Shown: positions 1 to 10,646 of the stretch, one piece after another | Layout of the letters: every line of letters begins with the position of its first letter | Numbering within the stretch: the stretch's first letter is position 1 | Origin: Loripinus fragilis | Lineage: Eukaryota > Mollusca > Bivalvia > Lucinida > Lucinidae | Length of the DNA: 64,000 nt | Assembly (NCBI GenBank): GCA_964019695.1 | Contig: OZ026524.1 | Location: 16,410,509 to 16,474,508 of the forward strand | Direction: 5' to 3' | Translations under genes and position numbers: made by a program | The notes under the pieces: model-generated | Database searches by the model: none | Told to the model about the DNA's origin: nothing | Seen by the model: the letters and a program-made list of their open reading frames with translations, nothing else

Positions 1-24
1 GAAATATAAAAATATTATTAAAAC

Positions 25-133
25 ATCATTCCCCCACGAGTTCCAACTAATCCTTTTGCATGTAAGTGTGTTCTCAGGTTTTACATACTATATGTGAAAT
101 GCTAGTTGGAACTCGGGGGAGGGGGGGAATGAT
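25..133. repeat. Foldback hairpin, MITE-like
   Basis: The left arm (25-49) and right arm (103-133) are inverted copies sharing the words TAGTTGGAACTCG and GGGAATGAT, around a loop of about 50 bases. The right arm carries an extra G-run. No clean target duplication was seen. It is probably a small non-autonomous element; its family is unknown. Confidence 0.6.
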
Positions 134-603
134 ATCCCACAGCCCAAAATGTGACGTTTGGGCGAGCCTGAACGTTAGCATTTGAATTTTTGGTGTGCTC
201 TCTTGAAAATCTTTTTTTCCAGTGTAATGAAATAATTAGTACAAGTAAGTTTCCTTTTCATAACCCATTAGTCATGGAAAATTACGTTTTAGCATAATTT
301 TCTTTAGATTATGAAAATTGTCATTTTACTAAATTTAATTTGTAGATTATTTTGCACATATACTGTATCTATCCAATACACATTTATTCCATGGCCATTG
401 ACTAGGTGTACTTTACGCATGGCTGAATGGTTAAAGTACAATGCTGCATAATATTGCACCAGGTATAGATATACAAAGTTAAACTGGCACTCATGTATAT
501 GCCGTATAAACTCGTATAACTCCGTAAAACTAATTTTAGATTTGCAAACATTATGAAAAGTTTTGATTTCAGAGTAAAGTATTTTCTTATCCTGTATCCA
601 TCA

Positions 604-676
604 CTGTCCCGCTTAGCCATTTGGATAGAGCGTATAGCTGTCAGGGTTGAGATAGTGGGTTCGAATCTCACGACAT
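604..676 (+). other. tRNA-like sequence (SINE head or tRNA pseudogene)
   Basis: A box-A-like stretch (TTAGCCATTTGGATAGAGC) is followed by a box-B word (GTGGGTTCGAATCTCAC) that folds into a good T-arm. The anticodon stem does not pair and the acceptor ends do not match, so this is not a functional tRNA gene. It lies inside the TA-flanked transposon and is followed by T- and A-runs, as in tRNA-derived SINEs. Confidence 0.5.
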
Positions 677-939
677 ACAATATTTTTTTTCAAAAAAAAA
701 AATTTTCATTTTTTATCATAAATCATGACTTGCACGATTTTTACAAGACTTACGTGTAAAAGTAAATGTAACAGAATTCATTTTAAATCATTATATTAGT
801 TAGGAACTATGATGTCTACTGAGACATCTTTAAAAAATTTAGAATCTAAAGACGAATTTCTCGTAGCTAATGTTTCAAACTATTTCGAGAAACACTAAGG
901 GCGGGACAGCTCATCATATATTTAACATACTTTTCAGGC

Positions 940-1152
940 GACTGGGGTCAGCAGAAGAACCATTTTCCGAGTACACTTTCCTCGCCGCAACGTTCGAAAC
1001 GGGGACAATACAAACCTGTGGATGACCTTGATGAGGTTGTTATCAGAAACAATGTGCAGGAGTTGTACATCCACCGCCATCAGCTTCCGACCATAAATAA
1101 TCTCTTATCAGTCTTGAAAACAAACATCATGTCAACTATCCATCAAAATTAG
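940..1152 (+). pseudogene. Transposase-like N-terminal fragment (helix-turn-helix type)
   Basis: A 70-codon open frame follows a good splice acceptor (polypyrimidine then CAG at 935-937) and ends at TAG. It reads DWGQQKNHFPST..., then RGQYKPVDDLDEVVIRN, then VQELYIHRHQLPTINNLLSVLK. A basic patch, the D-D-x-D-x-x-V-I-R-N word and a short hydrophobic helix resemble the N-terminal DNA-binding region of IS630/Tc1-related transposases common in molluscs. That assignment is from pattern memory. No DDE catalytic domain follows. The frame lies inside a TA-flanked inverted-repeat element, which fits a decayed transposase exon. Confidence 0.4.
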
Positions 1153-1223
1153 AATAAACAAGAAACAATATGATCATAACTCAAAAAGTATATAAATTTA
1201 AAAATGATACCTAAAATAACTAT

Positions 1224-1292
1224 ACCCAGTGGGAATCGAACCCTCGCAATCCGGAACATGAGTTAATCGTCTTACCACTACACCACTGCCTC
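1224..1292 (-). other. tRNA-like sequence, minus strand
   Basis: Read on the minus strand it shows a box-A-like word (GTGGTGTAGTGGTAAGAC) and a box-B word (GGTTCGATTCC). The T-stem has one mismatch and the acceptor arms do not pair, so a functional tRNA gene is unlikely. It probably reflects a second tRNA-derived SINE head inside the same transposon. Confidence 0.45.
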
Positions 1293-1529
1293 AGCATTGT
1301 CAGATCACCTTGCTAAAAGATACTTGTTCCATACATTAATCAATCAAAATAGCTGATACACACCGAACGTGACCGAATGATGTACCGAACGTGACCGAAT
1401 AATATCGAAGATTAATGAGTGCCAGTTTAACTTTGTATCTATAAATACATTGTCATCAAGGTTGAATGTAGACTACAGTTGCACTTCAAAATATTTCTTA
1501 ACAAATCAGATAGAAAAAACAACAACAAA

Positions 1530-2506
1530 AACTAGAACACATTCGATGGCGCGCCATCGCAAATCCCCACGCTCTCGAAGAAATCTAATGGTAATTGACC
1601 CTTTGACCTCATCCCAAGGTCATCAGTTTGATCTTAGGTTAAAATTTTTCAGTGTATCCTGGTCTACTGCAAATTCCCTTTAATTTGATATGCCACATGA
1701 CCATGTTCAGAAAATTAAATTTTTGACCCCTCCCCAAGGCCCCAGGGGCTGGGGACCCAAAAAATTGTGCCGCTGCAAGTGCAATTCATCTAAGTAACTA
1801 ACACACCAAATCTGGTTGAATTTCGGAAAAAAAAAATTTTTGGCCCCCAAACCCCCATGGTACCCCCAAGTCCCACCCCTGGGCATGACCCAGGTGCCCG
1901 AATGAAAATCCCGTCTGATATGTTATATATCTTTCATATGTGAGAAGATACGAAAAGTTTGGTTTAAAAATCTTTGAAATTGTCTTTGTAATTCAGATTT
2001 AATGATATTTGACCTTTTGGCCCCTCCCAAGGGCCCCAGGGGGCGGGGACCAAAAAAAACGGTGCCGTTGAATATGCCATTCATGTAAGCAACTCACACA
2101 CCAAATCTGGTTGATTTTCGGAAAAAAAAATTTTTTGACACCACAACCCCCCACGGTACCCCCAAGTCCCACCCCTGGGGCATGACCCAGGCGGCCAAAT
2201 GAAAATCCCGTCTGATATGTTTTATATCTTTCATTTGTGAGAAGACACACAAAGTTTGGTTTAAAAATTTTTGAAATTGACTTAGTAATTGAAATTTAAT
2301 GATATTTAATGATATTTGACCTTTTGGCCCCTCCCCAGGGCCCCAGGGGGCGGGGCAAAAAAAAAATGTGCCGTTGCACACCCCATTCATGTGACCAACA
2401 CACACACCAAATTTGGTTGGATTTCGTCCAATGGTTTAGGAGGAGATAGCGTGACGGACGGACGGACGGACGGAGGCGATTGCAATATCCCCAACGCTTT
2501 TTTAAA
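1530..2506 (+). repeat. Left arm of a ~980-bp inverted pair; tandem-core module
   Basis: This arm is nearly identical, inverted, to 8356-9334. It starts with the palindrome GATGGCGCGCCATC and holds about three imperfect tandem units of roughly 300 bp, each with CCAAATCTGGTTG and CCCC/GGGG runs (1806, 2101, 2407). It ends in a (GACG)n microsatellite (2453-2474) and CCCCAACGC. Short open frames in the two arms encode the same peptide only because the DNA is duplicated. The order core, ACGG microsatellite, terminal stem-loop half recurs elsewhere in the window. Confidence 0.8.
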
Positions 2507-2710
2507 ATGATAACTAAAATGCTCATGATTTTGGACTTTAAAATATGTTCACTGTGATTTGTAATCGAGTATTGATGATATAATAACCCTAACACGTGAA
2601 AATAATTGATTTCTAAATGTTTTGGTGAAGTAAAATTTTGCAACCCTTACCCCCTTTGGTAGCGTCTCCTGTTTTGTCCTATGGATCTGCCTGTCTTATT
2701 ATAACCTTAA

Positions 2711-3285
2711 CAGCACTCTAGATAAGCAGTGTATTTGCTTAAATACACAATTAAAATCCTCAAAAAAGCAATTAAAATCAAATGTGTGCGTACCGAAAAG
2801 CAATTCTAACCATCGGTATGCAATTACTTGCGATGTCATTGATTACCATTTGGTCCATTTCATTTCCATTTGGGTAATAAACAAATGCCAGCCAGGTATT
2901 GATTTTTTTTTACTAGCGAGCACGCAATATAACTCCAGTTTTATGAATAAAATATCGGTGCCTAGTCCAGTATTTCGCGGAAAAACACTATGATGAAAGT
3001 GAAACTTTGCAAACTGTACACGCTGGAATGTCAACAAGGGGCATGAAATTTGCTTTAGCTACTATAAAATCCGCTAGTTTGATACTTTAGAAAGGCAGAC
3101 AATGGGAGTGAATAAATATGCAAGCACATTCCAGATGGCTTCATACAATAAGAAAGCGTGTAATCACAGAAAAAAACGTGGCGTAAAAAAATATGAAAAT
3201 ACGCAATTGTTTTTGCAAGTACGCAATTGATGATAACCAGGTTGCGTAATTACCCAATTGACCCAAAAGCTTATCTAGGGCACTG
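2711..3285 (+). mobile_element. hAT-like non-autonomous element with 6-bp target duplication (copy 1)
   Basis: The 575-bp body is bounded by CAGCACTCTAGATAAGC and its inverted form GCTTATCTAGGGCACTG, and is flanked by CCTTAA on both sides (2705-2710, 3286-3291). A second copy in opposite orientation lies at 36922-37475 with its own 6-bp duplication. CAG termini fit the hAT superfamily; 6-bp duplications fit the hAT6-type subgroup as I remember it. The small open frames inside are not conserved between the copies and look non-coding. Confidence 0.75.
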
Positions 3286-3399
3286 CCTTAAATTGTTCCT
3301 AATACATCAAGCTTCCTATTCAAAAGGATGCCAGGGATATCGTATACATAGGGAAATTTTGGGAAGCATCTGAAAAATAGGCAGATAACCTATCAAAGT

Positions 3400-3828
3400 G
3401 TCAGATGTCCTTGGTTCTCAAGATATTGAGAGGAAATTAAATTTTGGTGTAAGTAAAGGGCTATAACTCTGGTACAAATTTCTGAAAAATGACGTGTAAC
3501 AATCCCAAGCTAAATCTTGTCGATATGAATGCATATATAAAATTGGGTGAAAATATGTCGAGCAGTTCTCAAGATAACAAGCAGAAACAAAATTTTGGCG
3601 TAAATCAAGGGCCATAACTCTGGTACGAATGTTCTAAAAATTATGCGTAACAATCCCCAAGTAGATCATGTCAATATAAATGCACATACAAAATTAAGTT
3701 TGATTCTATGAAGTATTTCTCTAGATATTTAGCGGAAACAAAATTATGACGAACAGACAGAGGGACAGACGGACAGAATGACAGACAACCCATGTCCAAT
3801 ATAGCCCCACTTTTTCAAAGCAGGGCTA
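3400..3828 (+). repeat. Tandem-core module with microsatellite and terminal stem-loop
   Basis: Two imperfect units of about 165 bp share the words ATAACTCTGGTAC and TAACAATCCC. They are followed by a GACAGACGG-type microsatellite (3753-3785), then a stem-loop TAGCCCC-loop-GGGCTA (3802-3828). A near-identical stem-loop lies at 7479-7505, just beyond the 3.6-kb TA-flanked element. The architecture resembles molluscan pearl or Helitron-derived non-autonomous repeats; that classification is inference. Confidence 0.55.
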
Positions 3829-4395
3829 TAATCCAATATACGGTAAATGTTCTAAAATTACGAACATTAAAAAATAGTTATTTTTTCCGCTGTTCGTAAT
3901 TCTAGAAATTACGTTTCAGGAAAAGTGTTAGTGTTCGTAATTTTAGAATGTGGTCTTTATCTTTAGCAAAAACGGTATGTATGCCTGTAAAAATGTGGTA
4001 GAAACGTGTTGAAAACACGGCGATATGATTCTGTACGCTATCTACTCATTTTTCTTTTCAACCGCCGCTAAATTCTTGCGGACTGAGTCAGTAAAATGTC
4101 CAGCGCGTGCGGTAATTGCCAAGTCCAATGCCAGGCACGTGCATGTTATGTCACTCAATTTACTTACAAGTCGTAAAGTCCACGTATTTAACCTCGGACT
4201 ACCGATGAATCGCTCCTTCAGAAAACCAAAACGCTTTCGCTTGTTCTCCATCTGCGCAAATGCCGTTTATAATGTAATACAGTTACTCAAGGACATCTCG
4301 TCGATCAGAATTTCTTGCAAAGATATACACGAAACTTTGAAATACGTAAATGAGTTCTCAGAGTAAAAAAAAATGACGAAAATCGAAAAGAACAC

Positions 4396-4500
4396 ACATC
4401 TCTCTCTCTCTCTCTCTCTCTCACTCTCTCTACACTTGTCGATGCACTTTGATTTTCCCGAAAGGATGTGCATGAACCAGTCTCTCTCTCTTTCTCTCTC
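4396..4500. repeat. Two (CT)n microsatellite tracts
   Basis: CT runs occupy 4399-4430 and 4482-4500, separated by about 50 bases of unique sequence. They give rise to the meaningless Ser-Leu repeat frames seen in translation. Confidence 0.9.
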
Positions 4501-4516
4501 CATTTACATTTGCAAA

Positions 4517-5030
4517 ACGGTTTGGATCCAGATCAGACACGAATGGAATTCAGGAAAGAATGTTTCGTCATTTAAAAAAATGTTTGTTCATGTGCGATAG
4601 AAAGTACACAAAGTGTCTTACAAAAGCCAATGCGCACGATAAAATGGGTTTTCAGTATATCTCAATAAGTGTATACATTGGCCGGTCCCATGCGCAGATC
4701 CAGAGGGGGGACAGGGGTCCTGAGCCCCCCCCTGAAAAATCACAAAAAAACATAGAATTTCTTTGCAATACTGGACCGGATCCCCTGAAATTCTCAAAAC
4801 TACCAAGCCAGCATTCAACGTTGGGCCATCATCGGCACGCCAGCGAAACGCCATTTAAAGGCGTTTTGCTGGCGGGCCAATGATGGCCCGCTTTTAGTGA
4901 TATTTGGATCCTCTCTCCCTTAAAAACGTTGTCAGAGTTCGGATACAGATCAGATCCAAATGGAATTCAGTAAAGAATGTTTCGTCAATTTAAACATTTG
5001 GGCATGCGATAGAAAGCATGCAAAGCATCA
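4517..5030. repeat. Direct duplication flanking a MITE
   Basis: The segment 4517-4603 (with GATCCAGATCAGA, ATGGAATTCAG, GAATGTTTCGTCA, GCGATAGAAAG) is repeated imperfectly at 4936-5015, a period of about 418 bp. The MITE at 4691-4935 lies between the copies. The copies differ by several indels, so the duplication is old. Confidence 0.7.
4691..4935 (+). mobile_element. MITE of the GCGCGGATCC family (copy 1, 3' truncated)
   Basis: This shares long blocks with 62832-63113: the G/C-rich start, CCCCTGAAAAATCACAAAAA, ACCAAGCCAGCATTCA, and the palindromic CGCCAGCGAAACGCC stem. The stem here has diverged (AAAGGCGTTTTGCTGGCG). The far end runs into the direct duplication rather than the terminal GGATCCGCGCA seen in the other copy. 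Confidence 0.7.
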
Positions 5031-5250
5031 ATCAGCCTGCGCATATGCACAGTCTGATCAGAGCCTTTGCTAGTCGCTTGAATATTCTATGAGTGTTAAG
5101 CTACTGACAGAACATCGTTTGGAGTTTGTAAGCTTAAAAGGAGGCTGCACAGGCTCGTCTCAGTCCATACTCGTCAAAATGCCATATTGTTGGAAATCAT
5201 TTTATGATATATTGGCTTCGAGTCGATGTACGTACATTATGCTGGGTACA
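5030..5250. repeat. Diverged MITE related to 18420-18630
   Basis: Both stretches contain a CAGCCTGCGCATATGC-type word with its inverted companion GTCTGATCAGAG, AGTCGC/GGTCGC, and CATATTGTTGGAAATC. The order is rearranged between the copies, so only family membership can be claimed. Confidence 0.4.
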
Positions 5251-5279
5251 TTAATATCTCAAAGAAAATGACAAATTCA

Positions 5280-7320
5280 GACAAGTACCACAAATCTAGT
5301 TTTTCATACATGCAGTGCGCCGTTTCATGCGAGTTCATTGAAATTGTGTTTTTTTTCCATGAAAACTCATGAAAAGGAGACACAGCTAGGCAATTATGTT
5401 TTGTGTGCTAAGTCCGATTTCGTGCGTCAAAGCCATGCACCGCGTGCTACGCGAGTCTTAAAACAACAACAACACATGGTCTGATAGTCAGCTTCTTTGA
5501 TCTCAAACATGTCCGTGAACCATTACCCTGTCCCTTTGTCTGCGGCTGATACTATTAGCAGTGCCTTACGTAGGGTGGGGCCTGGGAGCCCCCCCCCCCC
5601 AAAGAGGCTGTGACAAACTAATTTAGCAGACAGTTTGGGCCCAGATTTGGCCCGACAAAATGTTTAATGTTTTTTTTTCTAGAAACAAAGTAGCTGATAA
5701 GACTGTGCGGTGCGCAGGCTGATCTTTGCATGTAACAAAGTCCGGGTACATACATCTATAGACGTGTGGTAAATAAAGCGAATTCCGAGTCTCAAGGGCT
5801 TTTAGCTACTTAGTGGGGCTATATTTCCCAAAATTAAGGCATGCACCTTCATATACATTCCTTCTATGTGTATGTGGGCAGTTAAGGCGCTGGCGATTTT
5901 CCACGGATGCGCAGGCTCGTCTGAGTCTTCGCTGCTCGTATATGTATATGTGATAGGTACCATAATCTCATGAACTGGCTTATTTCATGAAATTAAATAT
6001 GTAAATATTAAATACATCAAGATGCAGAATCGTGCTACAATCAATTTTTTTCTTGGTACATGTATGTACGTTTGTGCGTACATAATACCGGTAATGCGCT
6101 CGTAGGACCTTCCATGTGCAGTCTCATGAGGACAAACGAAACAGACACGCTGCGATCGGCTCAACAGTTTGTTAAAATGTTCCATTTTGAGGAATTTGAT
6201 GTTTTTGATTGATAAGAATAGCCATTATTACATGTACTTAGAAAACCGCTGTATTTTTAAAACAACGTACGTAGATATCCAGAATTTTTATTTGGCTAGA
6301 GTCTTCATCCACTTTAAACTTTGTTAGTGAGCGAGACCCTGACGAGATTGTGCAAACACACATGCACTCCTGAGCCTTCGCTGATCACATCCGCCATAAG
6401 TATCAGCAGGGTCTTTATCAGCTCATACGGGGCTCCGCGCAAGTTGATTTCATGCTGGGGTCCGAGCTGTGTTCAAGAAAAGAGCATATGCATAGAATGA
6501 TAGAAGTGCCCCCCGTGTCACAAGCTTGGGCATATTGCAGAACTGGGAAATCCTTTAAAATGCTTAAAAGGGAGGGGAAGGGAGGGGTGTCAGTAGGATA
6601 ACCTGAGAATCACACATATTTCAGCCTTATTTAACGGTAATGTACCGTGAATAAAAAAGAGATGATGACCACGTGTGAGTTCTTGCAGGTATGTCGGTAA
6701 ATATTAAATATACGGTGGCTTTATCTTCCACATTGGATGTCTCGGTGAGACAAAACAAACAAACAAAAACCAACATACGATTTTCTCTGCATTTTGCACG
6801 AAACCGAATGACCCCTTTATGTTGCAAACTTCCAGGGCAATCACTATACATCAACTTACTTATTTCTCTCTCGCCTAAGTGATCGTCTCAATTTCCACAA
6901 CTCTTTCTTTTCTCTTCGGGGCTGATATTTTAGAAAAAAAACGAGTACGTGTCACAGCACACTATTGAGGATTGCTCTGCGTGTGTCAACATGCATAATT
7001 CAAGTACTCGTTGAATCGCGGCCTGAAGGTCAATGTTTGGTCAGTAATAAATAATAATCTCAGCCATTTGGGTGGATACATGATAGTCAAAGCAGTTTCG
7101 GAGTCGTTGCAGGAACTTGTCTGTGCATCAAGTTCGTCAATGCTGGTGACCTTGAATAATGTATAACGTATAACGTCGCGCGCTGGCATGCGAAATAGAA
7201 CGTCACGTGCCAGATTACCCATCTAAGTAGAATGAAACCTTCCAACTACCGCTACCGCTCACGTGCTGTACGGTAGAAGTATACCGAACACAGATGGGAC
7301 AAACAGATAAATGGACATCG
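5280..7320. other. Interior of the 3.6-kb element, no gene recognised
   Basis: Inside the TA-flanked element I see short G-runs and C-runs, a word GTACATTAATATCTC, and a minus-strand open frame of 78 codons (6986-7222) that resembles no family I know. No splice-bounded exon or RNA gene was identified. Confidence 0.4.
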
Positions 7321-8355
7321 ATTTTCCGCCGAAAAAAAACTTGTGTTCGTAATTTTAGAAATTCACTTTTCTGAAAAAGGACAGTGTTTGATTTTTTAGG
7401 ATGTTTTAAAAATTATTTTCGGCGATAATTTTAGGTGTTCGTAATTTTAGAGTGTTCGAAATTTTAGAACATTTACCGTAGCCCCGCTTTTTCAAAGCGG
7501 GGCTATGCTAACCTAGAAATCTCACTTGTCCTGGACCTGCTTATTAAGTCTAGATTTTTTTATGTGCCAACTCCCTATGCCTGGGACACGGTGATTAATA
7601 TACAGAACATGCAACATTTGTTTACTTTTTTAGCTCCTCAAAATCTCAAGCGAAAGACACTCAAATTGTTTTTCAACAAGTGGTTGAGCATCTGACGGTT
7701 TAGTAGGCGTGTGTTTGTTCCAACATAAATATTTATGAATCTATACTCACTGTGTAAATCAATCACAATAAAAGCATGGTCTTGGTAAACTGATACCTGT
7801 AAACTTCCTCTTTCGTGAGAAAATATACAGAAAAACAGATATGCGCCTGCGGGTAGGTGGGATGCATGCTATAAGCTTGGCCGGGCCTCATCGTAATATT
7901 GTAGTGAGTATAGATTCATAAATATTTATGTTGGAACAAACATTTAAAATTTATCTCATCTTACTCACGACAATATTACATTATGCTAGATTTTATCTTT
8001 CTAGACCAGGAATCAGATGGTGGTAAAAATCTGTCACACAGGCCAAATGGGGACCTAGGGGTTTGCCGAGTTAAGCCCCTGTAATCTGTCTGGAAATGAG
8101 ACTGGGTGAACGCACTCGATTGACTAAATTTGGGGAATTAACTCAAGATAGGCAGCACCCAGAACTCACTCCAGAAACTTAGAATATGATTTGGATTTCT
8201 CAATGTCTCTCCCCTTTCGGTACCCTGCGACGCAGTCCTTTAGCACAAATTGAAATAACACTCTGAGACGATTTGAATTTTCTATACTTTTAATAAATGT
8301 AAAATGTTCCTAAAACACTATGGATGCAGACTGTTAATTATCCCCACGCTTTTTT

Positions 8356-9334
8356 AAAAGAGCGTTGGGGATATTGCAATCGCCTCCGTCCGTCCGTCCG
8401 TCCGTCCGTCACGCTATCTCCTCCTAAACCATTGGACTAAATCCAACCAAATTTGGTGTGTGTGTTGCTCACATGAATGGGGTGTGCAACGGCACATTTT
8501 TTTTTTGCCCCGCCCCCTGGGGCCCTGGGGAGGGGCCAAAAGGTCAAATATCATTAAATATCATTAAATTTCAATTACTAAGTCAATTTCAAAATTTTTT
8601 AAACCAAACTTTGTGTGTCTTCTCACAAATGAAAGATATAAAACATATCAGACGGGATTTTCATTTGGCCGCCTGGGTCATGCCCCAGGGGTGGGACTTG
8701 GGGGTACCGTGGGGGGTTGTGGTGTCAAAAAATTTTTTTTTCCGAAAATCAACCAGATTTGGTGTGTGAGTTGCTTACATGAATGGCATATTCAACGGCA
8801 CCGTTTATTTTGGTCCCCGCCCCCTGGGGCCCTTGGGAGGGGCCAAAAGGTCAAATATCATTAAATCTGAATTACAAAGACAATTTCAAAGATTTTTAAA
8901 CCAAACTTTTCGTATCTTCTCACATATGAAAGATATATAACATATCAGACGGGATTTTCATTCGGGCACCTGGGTCATGCCCAGGGGTGGGACTTGGGGG
9001 TACCATGGGGGTTTGGGGGCCAAAAAAATTTTTTTTCCGAAATTCAACCAGATTTGGTGTGTTAGTTACTTAGATGAATTGCACTTGCAGCGGCACAATT
9101 TTTTGGGTCCCCAGCCCCTGGGGCCTTGGGGAGGGGTCAAAAATTTAATTTTCTGAACATGGTCATGTGGCATATCAAATTAAAGGGAATTTGCAGTAGA
9201 CCAGGATACACTGAAAAATTTTAACCTAAGATCAAACTGATGACCTTGGGATGAGGTCAAAGGGTCAATTACCATTAGATTTCTTCGAGAGCGTGGGGAT
9301 TTGTGATGGCGCGCCATCGAATGTGTTCTAGTTA
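8356..9334 (-). repeat. Right arm of the ~980-bp inverted pair
   Basis: The arm is the inverted partner of 1530-2506, differing at scattered single bases and short indels (for example GTGATGGCGCGCC against the left-arm counterpart GCGATGGCGCGCC). At its inner end, 8341-8370 forms a stem-loop TCCCCACGC...GCGTTGGGGA whose second half is missing from the left arm. The (CCGT)n microsatellite lies at 8386-8410. Confidence 0.8.
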
Positions 9335-10167
9335 TTATTAGTCCTAAAGATCACTTTTCCTGTAAATCACAATGTTCTAATTTTATCTTTATTAAAACCA
9401 CGAAGTCCCTAAAAATATTTCACCAGAATTTGTCCTCAAACTCAACTGTCACCAGCCAATATAATTTTCCAAGACTAAATTGCCCACAATCTAAATTGAA
9501 GAGTCCACCATTTTTAAATCTAATCATGAAATGCCTAGTTCTATCTAATTTTAGTCCTAAGGCCTCAAGTCCCCTTTTATAAATTTTGCCCATCACATTT
9601 CCAAAAACTGTTCAGATAGGCTTTAATCGATGGGTTGGTGCCTGATACTTATCTGTAGCTGGACCCACCGTGGCTCAACTTGAGGTTTTCTTTAGCTCTG
9701 ACTATCTGTGAGTCATGAGCCCTTTTCTTTGTTTCATCATGGAGTGTTAATTTGATTAGAGTGTTTTCCATGATGATACATTGCATTAGTTGGATTGCCT
9801 CCATGCTAGCTGAACATTTCTTGTACTTCAACAACAGCAGAATCTAGGGCGAAGATTTGGTGCCAGTAAAATGCATTTAAGCCCCCTTGTGGCTTGGGCT
9901 GCTGTCTGTTCTAAGGCGGTGGTTCTGTTGTTGTTGACTTTTTGTTTATTGTTACTCCCATTGTGGGAGTCTGTAATTTTTCTCTGTTATGTTGTTCGTT
10001 ACTTTATGTCCATTCTAGTATTGCAATCATCTTGATGGGGAAGAGAGAGCTGATTGCTTTGCTTAATTTGTCTTCCTGGTGTCTTGTGATGGTTGAGCGG
10101 CTCTTCCTCGCGGTGCCACGGGGTTGTCTGCAGTTTGTGATTGTGGTATTTCCTGATCATACTCACT

Positions 10168-10425
10168 TACTATTTTTTACAAAGATTTATAAGACCTTAA
10201 ACAAAGAAACCTCTAAGTCAACGGTCTATGCAAAGTCTACAATGTAATATCCTATGTCCCCAGTTTAAAGAAAAGATCTAGACTAAACATTTGCTAGTTT
10301 CCAACTGCTTGTATAGGCTATACAAAGATTTATAAGTGCCTAAAACAGAAAACCAAAAATCAAACAGTCTGCATAGAGTCTACAATGTAAAATCCTATTG
10401 TTCAGTTTAAGAGCAAGATCTTTAT
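10168..10425 (+). repeat. Tandem units in the LINE 5' untranslated region
   Basis: Two imperfect units of about 150 bp start at ACAAAGATTTATAAG (10179 and 10324). They share AGTCTACAATGTAA and AAGATCT. Tandem 5' units serve as internal promoters in several LINE clades; whether they do here is inference. Confidence 0.7.
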
Positions 10426-10646
10426 TGTTCTATTCCCAGGTTAAGACTGACCGATTGTAGTGTCCGAGTGTAGGGTCTAGAGTAATCCGGATTTAATCAA
10501 TACACCATTTAAGGTAACAAAACCATTGAAGGTTATATACTCTTTAATAACAAGCACTACAAGCAAGTAAAGTGACAAACTGCCTAAGTGTCAATGTGCA
10601 ACTAGCAACGCAGATCAGCCTTATTAACTTTTGCAAACGTATTCCA

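Larger units (their letters stand above)
474..1435. mobile_element. Tc1/mariner-type DNA transposon, non-autonomous
   Basis: Perfect 21-bp terminal inverted repeats (474-494 and 1415-1435, outer end CAAAGTTAAACTGG) are each flanked by TA (472-473 and 1436-1437). TA target duplication with termini beginning CA is the signature of the Tc1/mariner/IS630 superfamily. The 962-bp body holds a short transposase-like reading frame (940-1152) and two tRNA-like segments in opposite orientation (604-676 and 1224-1292). No complete transposase is present, so the copy cannot move on its own. The boundaries are well supported by the match of inverted repeats and TA duplications. Confidence 0.8.
3841..7478. 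mobile_element. 3.6-kb TA-flanked element with inverted ends
   Basis: The ends CGGTAAATGTTCTAAAAT (3841) and ATTTTAGAACATTTACCG (7478) are inverted copies flanked by TA (3839-3840, 7479-7480). Both ends continue with several copies of the word GTTCGTAATTTTAGA, giving long degenerate subterminal repeats. Inside are a tandem duplication, a MITE and microsatellites. No recognisable transposase was seen: the longest open frames are 113 codons or fewer and match nothing I know. It is probably a non-autonomous or internally replaced DNA transposon with TA target choice. Confidence 0.6.

Noticed and set aside
604..676. Possible functional tRNA gene
   Set aside because: Box A and B words are present, but the anticodon and acceptor arms do not pair.
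2094..2405. 103-codon frame duplicated at 8458-8769
   Set aside because: The frames match because the DNA arms are inverted repeats; the peptide is translated G-runs and a tandem unit.
4025..4366. 113-codon open frame, and an opposing 69-codon basic frame
   Set aside because: No motif I can name, and the frames overlap each other. The region is inside a repeat element.
10572..10646. GTG start for the LINE ORF
   Set aside because: Eukaryotic translation would start at the first ATG (10647), which still keeps the whole leader and 2A-like word.
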